Assembly: GCF_001039355.2 (NCBI RefSeq)
Contig: NW_019775747.1
Location: forward strand, 168,751 to 232,750
DNA from: Lingula anatina
Taxonomy: Eukaryota > Brachiopoda > Lingulata > Lingulida > Lingulidae
DNA: 64,000 nt
Direction: 5' to 3'
The translations under genes and the position numbers were made by a program. Numbering within the stretch: position 1 is the stretch's first letter; every line of letters starts with the position of its first letter. Positions 47,163-58,456 of this stretch are shown here, one piece after another. The notes beneath the pieces were generated by a model that searched no databases, had not been told where the DNA came from, and worked only from the letters and a program-made list of their open reading frames with translations.

Positions 47163-50100
47163 AACCACAATGTGTTAAGTGCAGATATGTGAATTTTGCT
47201 TGTTGCTATCTTAATTGTCTTGTTAATTGCAGCGATGGAAATTTTGAATAAAACATATTTTGCAAATAATTCCACCGAGAAGATTTCATTTTTCTGCAGA
47301 ACACGGGTTAAAAGGTGGTATGGCGTGCTGTTTTACCGGAAAAGGCTACTGAATCAATTCAAGTCCGTTGGCTTCGTTGGTACGCAATGATCGGATGGAA
47401 ACTTTCAACCTTGCCACGGACAAGGCCAGGTTGGATGTACATGTGTATATCTTCTTTCCCGATCGATAATCCGGGTGCCGCATTTCATCCCACGCACCCC
47501 AGTCCCCGACCACGGTTTATCATGAATGGCTTCAGATGCTTTTATTTTCATTTTGTTTTGCACCGAGATAACGTTTGCTTTCACCTCTGACGATATACAG
47601 CAGGATGAGGTCCACAGCTATTCACACCTGGGCGGTTTTAGTATATAGCAGTCTTTCCTCTTTGAAATGTCGACTGCGGACTTGCCCCGGGTACTGTATG
47701 AACATATGAACAGTCTTGAGAAGCAAGGGTGCAAGATAGGAAAGAAGGGGCATGAAAAGACAAAATGTGTAAAAAGCAATAGAGGCGACGCGACTTTTTT
47801 TAAACAATAACAATTTTCTGTCTGATAATCCTACCGAGAAGATAGCACATGTTGATTTTGCTCAATTTAAGTGCAACATCTGTGGCACCAATCTAAGTAC
47901 TTTTAACTGAAGAGAAAGGAAATGATATTGACGACGCAGGCTTTATTCTAATGACCATACCATCAATATGTTCGTTTTAAATCGATCACTTAATGTAAAC
48001 TTACTAAAGCATACCGTGTTTTTATGAAAAAGGTAATTTGCTAAGACCCACGAGAGCCCAGATTCGTTCTCGTGACATCCGGATTCAGGGGCCCGGTCGT
48101 TGTCGTGTTGGAGTTACGTGCCTCATCCGGGATTCGAACTCGTGACTTTGCGTTGCCATGGTTGATGTCGCTTTGGGTACCTCATTTGCATCCAAGCACG
48201 CTACCGACTGCGCCGTGACAGACCCTCCCACCCTCTCTACGTACTAGTTTCCCCTTATAGTAACCAGTCGGAATTTTTAAGATTTAATTCTGGAAGAAAA
48301 ATCGAACCAGCGTACCAGTGTTAGTCTGATTACGAGACAGCAAAGTTACCACGGAGCCACGTCAGCTTCGTTGGTGCGCAATGATCTGATGGAAACTTTC
48401 AAACTTGCCACGGACATCCTACCGACATCCTACCGAGAAGATAGCACATGTTGATTTTGCTTAATTTAAGTGCAAGATCTGTGGCACCAATCTAAGTACT
48501 TTTAACTGAAGTGAAAGGTAATGATATTGACGACGCAGACTGTATTCTAATGACCATACCATCAATATGTTGGTTTTAAATCGATCACTTAATGTAAACT
48601 TTCTAAAGCATACCGTGTTTTTATGCAAAAGGTAATTTGCTAGGACCCACGAGAGCCCAGATTCGTTCTCGTGACATCCCGATTCAGGGGCCGGTCGTTG
48701 TCGTGTTGGAGTTACGTGCCTCATCCGGGATTCGAACTCGTGACTTTGCGTTGCCATGGTTGATATCGCTTTGGGTACCTCATTTGTATCCAAGCACGAT
48801 ACCGACTGCGCCGTGACAGACCCGCCCACCCTCCGTACGTACGAGTTTCCCCTTATAGTAACCAATCGGAATTTTTAAGATTTAATTCTGGAAGAAAAAA
48901 TATACTATTTGCTGGGTCTCGAACCAGCGTACCAGTGTCAGTCTGATTACGAGACAGCAAAGTTACCACGGAGCCACGTCAGCTTCGTTGGTGCGCAATG
49001 ATCGGATGGAAACTTTCAAACTTGCCACGGACAAGGCCAGGTTGGCTGTACATGTGTATATCTGCTTCCCCGATCGATAATCCGGGTGCCGCATTTCATC
49101 CCACGCACCCCAGTCCCCGACCACGGTTTATCATGAACGGTAAAATTCATGATGTACAGGAAGCCATGCGTGTTTGAGAACCCGACATGGAACTGAGAGT
49201 CTGTTTTATACTTTGATTAATTTTGGCTTTACCCATGATATTAAAGAGTACAATGGGATCAAAGGCGGTTCACTCACAACAGGCGCGTTTTAGTTTTAGC
49301 GAGACCCTAAGAAGAGAGGGAAAAACATTGAAATGTGTAGTAACTGGTGCGATTTCCACATAAGCAATTGCAGCGATGGAAATTCTGAATAAAACATACT
49401 GTATTTTGCAAATAATTCCATCGAGAGGATATCATTTTTCTGCTGAACACGGTTAACAGGTGGTATGACGTGCTGCTTTACCGGAAAAGGCTACTGAATC
49501 CATTCAAGTTCGTTGGCTTTCATCGACAGGCCTGCTCGGAACGTTACCAGTTAGATGACTTCAGATGCTTTATTTTCATTTTGTTTTGCACCGAGATAAC
49601 GTTTGCTTTCACCTCTGACGATATACAGCAGGATGAGGTCCACAGCTATTCACACCTGGGCGGTTTTAGTATATAGCAGTCTTTCCTCTTTGAAATGTCG
49701 ACTGCGGACTTGCCCCGGGTACTGTATGAACATATGAACAGTCTTGAGAAGCAAGGGTGCAAGATAGGAAAGGAGGGGCATGAAAAGACAAAATGTGTGC
49801 TTGTAAAAAGCAATAGAGGCGACGCGACTTTTTTTAAACAATAACAATTTTCTCTCTGACAATCCTACCGAGAAGATAGCACATGTTGATTTTGCTCAAT
49901 TTAAGTGCAACATCTGTGGCACCAATCTAAGTACTTTTAACTGAAGAGAAAGGAAATGATATTGACGACGCAGGCTTTATTCTAATGACCATACCATCAA
50001 TATGTTCGTTTTAAATCGATCACTTAATGTAAACTTTCTAAAGCATACCGTGTTTTTATGCAAAAGGTAATTTGCTAAGACCCACGAGAGCCCAGATTCG

Positions 50101-53100
50101 TTCTCGTGACATCCCGATTCAGGGGCCCGGTCGTTGTCGTGTTGGAGTTACGTGCCTCATCCGGGATTCGAACTCGTGACTTTGCGTTGCCATGGTTGAT
50201 GTCGCTTTGGGTACCTCATTTGCATCCAAGCACGCTACCGACTGCGCCGTGACAGACCCTCCCACCCTCCCTACGTACTAGTTTCCCCTTATAGTAACCA
50301 GTCGGAATTTTTAAGATTTAATTCTGGAAGAAAAAATATACTATTTGCTGAGTCTCGAACCAGCGTACCAGTGTTAGTCTGATTACGAGACAGCAAAGTT
50401 ACCACGGAGCCACGTCAGCTTCGTTGGTGCGCAACGATCTGATGGAAACTTTCAAACTTGCCACAGACATCCTACCGACATCCTACCGAGAAGATAGCAC
50501 ATGTTGATTTTGCTTAATTTAAGTGCAAGATCTGTGGCACCAATCTAAGTACTTTTAACTGAAGAGAAAGGAAATGATATTGACGACGCAGGCTTTATTC
50601 TTATGACCATACCATCAATATGTTCGTTTTAAATCGATCACTTAATGTAAACTTTCTAAAGCATACCGTGTTTTTATGCAAAAGGTAATTTGCTAGGACC
50701 CACGAGAGCCCAGATTCGTTCTCGTGACATCCCGATTCAGGGGCCCGGTCGTTGTCGTGTTGGAGTGACGTGTCTCATCCGGGATTCGAACTCGTGACTT
50801 TGCGTTGCCATGGTTGATGTCGCTTTGGGTACCTCATTTGTATCCAAGCACGATACCGACTGCGCCGTGACAAACCGCCCACCCTCCCTACGTACGAGTT
50901 TCCCCTTATAGTAACCAATTGGAATTTTTCAAAGCTTTAATTCTGGAAGAAAAAATATACTATATTTGCTGGGTCTCGAACCAGCGTACCAGTGTCAGTC
51001 TGATTACGAGACAGCAAAGTTACCACGGAGCCACGTCAGCTTCGTTGGTGCGCAATGATTGGATGGAAACTTTCAAACTTGCCACGGACAAGGCCAGGTT
51101 GGCTGTACATGTGTATATCTGCTTTCCCGATCGATAATCCGGGTGCCGCATTTCATCCCACACACCCCAGTCCCCGACCACGGTTTATCATGAACGGTAA
51201 AATTCATGATGTACAGGAAGCCATGCGTGTTTGAGAACCCGACATGGAACTGAGAGTTTGTTTTATACTTTGATTAATTTTGGCTTTACCCATGATATTA
51301 AAGAGTACAATGGGATCAAAGGCGGTTCACTCACAACAGGCGTGTTTTAGTTTTAGCGAGACCCTAAGAAGAGAGGGAAAAACATTGAAATGTGTAGTAA
51401 CTGGTGCGATTTCCACATAAGCAATTGCAGCGATGGAAATTCTGAATAAAACATACAGTATTTTGCAAATAATTCCATCGAGAGGATATCATTTTTCTGC
51501 TGAACACGGTTAACAGGTGGTATGACGTGCTGTTTTACCGGAAAAGGCTACTGAATCAATTCAAGTTCGTTGGCTTTCATCGACAGGCCTGCTCGGAACG
51601 TTACTAGTTAGATGACTTCAGATGCTTTTATTTTCATTTTGTTATGCACCGAGATAACGTTTGCTTTCACCTCTGACGATATACAGCAGGATGAGGTCCA
51701 CAGCTATTCACACCTGGGCGGTTTTAGTATATAGCAGTCTTTCCTCTTTGAAATGTCGACTGCGGACTTGCCCCGGGTACTGTATGAACATATGAACAGT
51801 CTTGAGAAGCAAGGGTGCAAGATAGGAAAGGAGGGGCATGAAAAGACAAAATGTGTGCTTGTAAAAAGCAATAGAGGCGACGCGACGTTTGTTAAACAAT
51901 AACAATTTTCTCTCTGACAATCCTACCGAGAAGATAGCACATGTTGATTTTGCTTAATTTAAGTGCAAGTTCTGTGGCACCAATCTAAGTACTTTTAACT
52001 GAAGTGAAAGGTAATGATATTGACGACGCAGACATTATTCTAATGACCATACCATCAATATGTTCGTTTTAAATCGATCACTTAATGTAAACTTTCTAAA
52101 GCATACCGTGTTTTTATGCAAAAGGTAATTTGCTAGAGCCCACGAGGCGGTTCACTCACAACAGGCGTGTTTTAGTTTTAGCGAGACCCTAAGAAGAGAT
52201 GGAAAAAAACATTCAAATGTGTGGTATGACTTGCTGTTTTACCGGAAATGGTATGTCTTGTGTGTCCGTATGTGTGTTTGCGCGCGCTCGCGCGTGTGTG
52301 TGTGGGTGGATGGGTGGGTGAAAGAGGGGGAAAAGTGTAGGACCTCTACATTGTATTACCGATGTCACATACGATACTCACACGAACTGGTAATATGTTG
52401 CATCCCCGCCTTTAATTGTGTCACTATAATATATCAGCCTTATCGCATAATTATTTTTAAAACCCCATGACAAAACATCCCAGTAAGTTTTCATGTAATT
52501 ATTAAACAGAGCAAAAATGTCCCTATTTCTGTAGAATTATAAAATATCTTAACATACGTCTTTACGCTAGGTGTGACAGAGCATTAATATAGGCTTAAAG
52601 TAAAATTTGAATCAGAGCTGCTTTTCTTCCCTAGACAAAAGGATTTCTATCATGCCCACATTTCAGTTTAACATACAATAACAAGCGTGTACAACAGTGT
52701 TAAAATACCCCGACATAATCAGTAGAAGTTGGTAGCTATCATCACTCCGATCTGATAATTTCCTGTAACATCTGAAGTGATCATTCAATCAAATGACCAT
52801 TTTAAATTATTTTCTCTACATTAATATCTGAAGGGCCTGGAAATGGAACCTTTGTTTAAAAAAACTTTCTACGCATAAAGTTAGATAATTTATCATTTCA
52901 CGCCGCGCTTATTGCAATTAAATCATAAAATAGGAAGGCAACACAGATGCCAAATGGACGTTATAGTTTCTAAAATGTTCCGTCTTCCCCGATTACAGTC
53001 CAATTTTCCCAGCCATAATTCTGCTACTTATCAAAAGCAGGGGTTGGTTTCTGGTAAGGTTTTAATGTGTCCGAAGTGAGTAACGTGGGATCATTTCATA

Positions 53101-53293
53101 TATGCTATTATTTAATTGCTGTTAAATACCGTTACCTAACACTCCTCTATATTTTTGTTATCTTCGATTATGTCCTGAACGTGTGATGAACGTTAGCAAA
53201 AATCATGAGTTCATTGGTAATTATCATAAGTAATTATGTAGGGTCTACTCAGTCTTTTTTCGACACGTAGCACTGGTCACATACACCATTCGA

Positions 53294-53300
53294 TATAAAG
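53294..53300 (+). promoter_or_regulatory. TATA box of the duplicated first exon (copy 1)
   Basis: TATAAAG in CATTCGATATAAAGCCCGCG, 83 nt before the ATG at 53383; identical sequence precedes copy 2. Confidence 0.6.
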
Positions 53301-53382
53301 CCCGCGCTACTTGTAGTTTATATCATTGCTGTACGCTTGGCGAGCAACCATCATATTTTGGAGGAAAAACAACTCAGTCACG

Positions 53383-53446
53383 ATGCTGGCGCTGGCCGTA
53401 TATCTTATGTTGGGAATTTTAGTTCAGCTCTCGTCTGCTGCCCAAG
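53383..53446 (+). CDS. Orphan or alternative signal-peptide exon (copy 1)
   Basis: 64-nt exon encoding MLALAVYLMLGILVQLSSAA and Q, ending in phase 1 at GTAACT. It is identical over its coding length to the exon at 58457-58520 and has its own TATA box. No chitin-binding/TSP1 exon follows before the single N at 53812, so it is either an orphan or an alternative first exon that could splice to 59159 in the correct phase, giving the same protein. Confidence 0.65.
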
Positions 53447-53819
53447 GTAACTGATTATGGAACAGTTTATTACTAATTTTTGTCCAGTATTACGTTAAGG
53501 ATACTTTCTGGGTGGTCAATCATATCTTTCAACCATCTGCGTAGCGTTCTAATGTGTTAGTGCTATATTGATATTTTAATAATTTTTAATCCAAACTATG
53601 ACCTGAAAGACAGAAAAAAGAAGTATTTCATTTTTTTCTGGTTTAACGGGCAATATACGGTATAATGAATGAGTGTTTCATTGAAGAACAGCATTAATAT
53701 GTCTGTGTTAGAACACGGTAGGCTTGAACTTATTTTCATACAAAGGCGCTTTTTTAAACTTTGAAATAGTGCATAATGACAGTGGAAATTTTGATGACAT
53801 TTAAATAGTGACNGATGCC

Positions 53820-53864
53820 CTCGATCTTCACTGAAGCTTGTCTAAATGGACAGGCTTCAGTGAT
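53820..53864. repeat. Short hairpin beside a single-N join
   Basis: CACTGAAGC at 53831 pairs with GCTTCAGTG at 53855 across a 15-nt loop, just right of the N at 53812. Confidence 0.5.
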
Positions 53865-56174
53865 CATCATATCGCCACGGTCACATAACATCCCTAGGTA
53901 TAATGCCACAGTGATATTACACTGGTAGAATTGAGTCCAACGCCTTAATGTTCACGACTCTCTGACGAGTTACGTTATACTGATATGGAAAACCCGTCCT
54001 TTTCTCAATAATAACACTAAATAGAATGTACTAGAATATACATGGAAATATCTTTTAAGAGGAAAAGATAGCCGCGAAGGACGCTCTTAGTGTTAACTTA
54101 TTGGTACATGTACTACATATAAGTGCAAATAAATGTGTGTATCACATTTGGATATTGTGCATGGGGGGGGGGGGGGGGGGGGGCAAAAAATTAGTGGTGA
54201 CCAGAATCCAGGCTTTTGTTTCGGCAGGGGACAAGAAAAAATAACAATCGAATTTAGGCAAATGAAAACAGTACTGGATGACGAGGTGGCTTTACCACTA
54301 CCCTCTACAAGGGCGACTGATAGATTTTTACAGATATTCACAAATATGTCTCTAGCTAGATAGATGGTCATTCTGGGCTTCAGCTTTACCCATGATATTA
54401 AAGAGTACAATGGGATCAAAGGCGGTTCACTCACAACAGGCGTGTTTTAGTTTTAGCAAGACCCTAAGGAGAGAGGGAAAAACATTCAAAGTGTAGTAAC
54501 TGGTGCGATTTCCACATAAGCAATTGCAGCGATGGACATTTAGAATAAAACATACAGTATTTTGCAAATAATTCCATCGAGAAGATATCATTTTTCTGCT
54601 GAATACGGTTAACAGGTGGTATGACGTGCTGTTTTACCGGAAAAGGCTACTGAATCAATTCAAGTTCGTTGGCTTTCATCGACAGGCCTGCTCGGAGCGT
54701 TTCTAGTTAGATGACTTCAGATGCTTTCATTTTCATTTTGTTTTGCACCGAGATAACGTTTGCTTTCACCTCTGACGATATACAGCACGATGAGGTCCAC
54801 AGCTATTCACACCTGGGCGGTTTTAGTATTGAGCAGTTTTTCCTCTTTGAAATGTCCACTGCGGACTTGCCCCGGGTACTGTATGAACATATGAACAGTC
54901 TTGAGAAGCAAGGGTGCAAGATAGGAAAGGAGGGGCATGAAAAGACTAAATGTGTGCTTGTTTAAAGGCAAAGAGTCGACGCGACTTTTGTTAAACAATA
55001 ACAATTTTCTCTCTGATAATCCTACCGAGAAGATAGCACATTTTGATTTTGCTCAATTTAAGTGCAAGATCTGTGGCACCAATTTAAGTACTTTTAACTG
55101 AAGAGAAAGGAAATGTTATTGACGACGCAGACTTAATTCTAATGACCATACCAGCAATATGTTCGTTTTAAATCGATCACTTAATGTAAACTTTCTAAAG
55201 CAAACCGTGTTTTTATGCAAAGCTAATTTGCCAGGACCCAAGAGAGCCCAGATCCGTTCTCGTGACATCCCGATTCAAGGGCCCGGTCGTTGTCGTGATG
55301 GAGTGACGTGCCTCATCCGGGGTTCGAACTCGTGACTTTGCGTTGCCATGGTTGATGTCGCTTTGGGTACCTCGTTTGCATCCAAGCACGCTACCGACTG
55401 CGCCGTGACAGACCCGCCATCCCTCCATACGTACGAGTTTCCTCTTATAGTAACCAATCGGAATTTTTAAGATTTAATTCCGGTTAGAAAAATTACTATA
55501 TTTGCTGGGTCTCGAACCAGCTTACCAGTGTGTGTCTGATTAGGAGACAGCAAAGTTACCACGGAGCCACGTCAGCTTCGTTGGTATATAGTGATCGGAT
55601 GGAAACTTTCAACCTTGCCAAGGACTGGGCCAGGTTGGATGTACATGTGGATATCTGCTTTCCCGATCGATAATCCGGGTGCCGCATTTCATTTCACGCA
55701 ACCCCAGTCCCCGACCACGGTTTACCATGAACGGTAAAATTCATGATGTTCAGGAAGCCATGCGTGTTTGAGAACCCGACATGGAACTGAGAGTTTGTTT
55801 TATACTTTGATTAATTTTGGCTTTACCCATGATATTAAAGAGTACAATGGGATCAAAGGCGGTTCACTCACAACAGGCGTGTTTTACTTTTAGCGAGACC
55901 CTAAGAAGAGAGGGGAAAACATTCAAATGTGTAGTAACTGGTGCGATTTCCACATAAGCAATTGCAGCGATGGAAATTCTGAATAAAACATACAGTATTT
56001 TGCAAATAATTCCATCGAGAGGATATCATTTTTCTGCTGAACACGGTGAACAGGTGGTATGACATGCTGTTTTACCGGAAAAGGCTACTGAATCAATTCA
56101 AGTTCGTTGGCTTTCATCGACAGGCCTGCTCGGAACGTTACTAGTTAGATGACTTCAGATGCTTTATTTTCATT

Positions 56175-56537
56175 TTGTTTTGCACCGAGATAACGTTTGC
56201 TTTCACCTCTGACGATATACAGCACGATGAGGTCCACAGCTATTCACACCTGGGCGGTTTTGGTATTGAGCAGTCTTTCCTCTTTGAAATGTCCACTGCG
56301 GACTTGCCCCGGGTACTGTATGAACATATGAACAGACTTGAGAAGCAAGGGTGCAAGATAGGAAAGGAGGGGCATGAAAAGACAAAATGTGTGCTTGTAA
56401 AAAGCAATAGAGCGACGCGACTTTTGTTAAACAATAACAATTTTCTCTCTGATAATCCTACCGAGAAGATAGCACATTTTGATTTTGCTCAATTTAAGTG
56501 CAAGATCTGTGGCACCAATCTAAGTACTTTTAACTGA
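56175..56537 (+). CDS. Recurring ORF of the array, best open copy (unknown)
   Basis: A 120-codon frame: FTSDDIQHDEVHSYSHLGGF, EMSTADLPRVLYEHMNRLEK, then FDFAQFKCKICGTNLSTFN at the end with a C-x2-C pair. Copies near 47566, 49600, 51660 and 54711 are disrupted: three share a TAG after GGFSI, and the one at 54711 stops after KCVLV. No acceptor or start context was confirmed and no family was recognised. It may be the coding remnant of a duplicated gene or of a mobile element. Confidence 0.35.
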   Translation: MFCTEITFAFTSDDIQHDEVHSYSHLGGFGIEQSFLFEMSTADLPRVLYEHMNRLEKQGCKIGKEGHEKTKCVLVKSNRATRLLLNNNNFLSDNPTEKIAHFDFAQFKCKICGTNLSTFN

Positions 56538-57256
56538 AGAGAAAGGAAATGATATTGACGACGCAGACTTTATTCTAATGACCATACCATCAATATCGTT
56601 CGTTTTAAATCGATCACTTAATGTAAACTTTCTAAAGCATACCGTGTTTTTATGCAAAAGGTAAGTTGCTAGGACCCACGAGAGCCCAGATTCGTTCTCG
56701 TGACATCCCGATTCAGGGGCCCGGTCGCTGTCGTGTTGTAGTGACGTGCCTCATCCGGGATTCGAACTCGTGACTTTGCGTTGCCATGGTTGATATCGCT
56801 TTGGGTACCTCACTTGCATCCAAGCACGCTACTGACTGCGCCGTGACAGACCCACCCATCCCTCCCTACGTACGAGTTTCCCCTTATAGTAACCAATCGG
56901 AATTTTTAAGATTTAATTCCGGTTAGAAAAAAGTTACTACATGTGCTGGGTCTCGAACCAGCGTACCAGTGTCTGTCTGACAACGAAACAGCAAAGTTAC
57001 CACGGAGCCACGTCAGCTTCGTTGTCACGGACAGGGCCAGGTTGGATGTACATGTGTATATCTGCTTTCCCGATCGATAATCCGGGTGCTGCATTTCATC
57101 CCACGCAACCCCAGTCCCCAACCACGGTTTATCATGAACGGTAAAATTTATGATGTACAGGAAGCGAGACCCTAAGAAGAGAGGGAAAAAACATTCAAAT
57201 GTGTGGTATGACGTGCTGTTTTACCGGAAATGGTATGTCTTGTTCTTCATATTTTA

Positions 57257-57300
57257 TGTGTGTGTGTGTGTGTGTGTGTGTTTGTGTGTATGTGTGTTCG
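57257..57300. repeat. (TG)n microsatellite
   Basis: TG dinucleotides; the equivalent, shorter and GC-interrupted run is at 52260-52310 in block 1. Confidence 0.85.
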
Positions 57301-58367
57301 CGCTCGCGTGCGTTTGTGTGGGTTTGTGGATGGGTGGGTGATAGAGGGGGAAAAGTGCGGGACCTCTACATTGTATAACCGATGTCACATACGATACTCA
57401 CACGAAGTGGTCATATGTTGCACCCCCACCTTTAATAATTACATATTTTTTTAGTTAATTTTAATTGTGTCACTATAATATATTAGCCTTATCGCATAAT
57501 TATTTTTTAAATCCCCATGACAAAACATCCCGGTGACTCCCTTCGCCACATAAGTTTTCATGTAATTATTAAACAGAGCAAAAAATGTCCCTATTTCTGT
57601 AGAATTATAAAGTATCTTAACATACGTCTTTACGCTAGGTGTGACAGAGCATTAATATAGGCTTAAACTAAAATTTGAATCATAGCTGCTTTTCTTCCCC
57701 AGTCAAAAGGATTTCTATCATGTCCACATTTCAGTTTAGCATACAATAACAAGCGTGTACAGCAGTGTTAAAATACCCCGACATAATCAGTAGAAGTTGG
57801 TAGCTACATGTATCATCACTCCGAGCTGATAATTTCCTGTAACATCTGAATTGATCATTCAATCAAATGACCATTTTTAATTATTTTCTCTACATTAAGA
57901 CCCGAAGGGCCTGGAAATGGAACCTTGGTTTAAAAAAATTGATACACATAAAGTTAAATAATTTATCATTTCACGCCGCGCTTATTGCAATTAAATCATA
58001 AAATAGGAAGGCAACACAGATGCCAAATGGACGTTATCGTTTCTAAAATGTTCCGTCTTCCCCGATTACAGTCCAATTATCCCAGACATAATTCTGATAC
58101 TTATCAAAAGCAGGAGCTGGTTTCTGGTAAGGTTTTAATGTGCCCGAAGTGAGTAACGTGGGACCATTTCATATATGCTATTATTTAATTGCTGTTAAAT
58201 ACCGTTACCTAACACTCCTCTATATTTTTTGTTATCTTCGATTATGTCCTGAACGTGTGATGAACGTTAGCAAAAATCATGAGTTCATTGGTAATTATCA
58301 TAAGTAATTATGTAGGGTTTACTCAGTCTTTTTTCGACACGTAGCACTGGGCACATACACCATTCGA

Positions 58368-58374
58368 TATAAAG
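58368..58374 (+). promoter_or_regulatory. TATA box of the chitin-binding/TSP1 gene (copy 2)
   Basis: TATAAAG, 83 nt upstream of the ATG at 58457, in a region duplicated from 53294. Confidence 0.6.
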
Positions 58375-58456
58375 CCCGCGCTACTTGTAGTTTATATCAT
58401 TGCTGTACGCTTGGCGAGCAACCATCATATTTTGGAGGAAAAACAACTCAGTAACG

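Larger units (their letters stand above)
46590..53811. repeat. Tandem block 1: repeat array ending in a promoter and first exon
   Basis: Starts with ATGCCACAGTGACATTACAC and ends with the promoter and signal-peptide exon of the TSP1 gene family. The same order recurs in block 2 (about 53898-58900), which has fewer internal repeat units. Block 1 ends at a single N (53812), so the junction is not certain. Confidence 0.75.
48122..56852 (-). repeat. tRNA-derived SINE-like sequences, type 1 (six copies)
   Basis: Copies at about 48122-48223, 48720-48822, 50157-50258, 50776-50877, 55314-55412 and 56751-56852. On the minus strand each begins GTCTGTCACGGCGCAGTCGG, with an A-box-like GGCGCAGTCGG, and ends with a perfect B box GAGTTCGAATCCC. 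The A-to-B spacing is about 70 nt and no cloverleaf closes, so this is a tRNA-derived repeat, not a tRNA gene. Confidence 0.7.
48302..57019 (-). repeat. tRNA-Thr(CGT)-like sequences (six copies)
   Basis: Copies at about 48302-48367 (truncated), 48911-48983, 50348-50418, 50970-51043, 55504-55577 and 56944-57019. On the minus strand they run GCTGACGTGGCTCCGTGGTA ... CTGTCTCGTAATCAGAC ... CTGGTTCGAGACCCAGC. The anticodon arm resembles tRNA-Thr(CGT), the A and B boxes are good, and a T run follows in several copies. The T arm has an extra base and the acceptor stem pairs poorly, so they are pseudo-tRNAs. Confidence 0.65.
47320..57145. repeat. Higher-order repeat array, about 2.04 kb period
   Basis: The landmark GAGAAGATAGCACATKTTGA occurs at about 47838, 48437, 49870, 50490, 51928, 55027 and 56461, with spacings alternating near 600 and 1435 bp. 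Each higher-order unit contains a recurring ORF segment plus two kinds of tRNA-derived sequence. Sequence identity between units is high by eye. Block 2 contains a shortened version. Confidence 0.85.

Noticed and set aside
48911-48983. Functional tRNA-Thr genes in the array
   Set aside because: An extra base in the T arm and poor acceptor pairing in every copy; multiple near-identical copies in a repeat array fit tRNA-derived repeats better.
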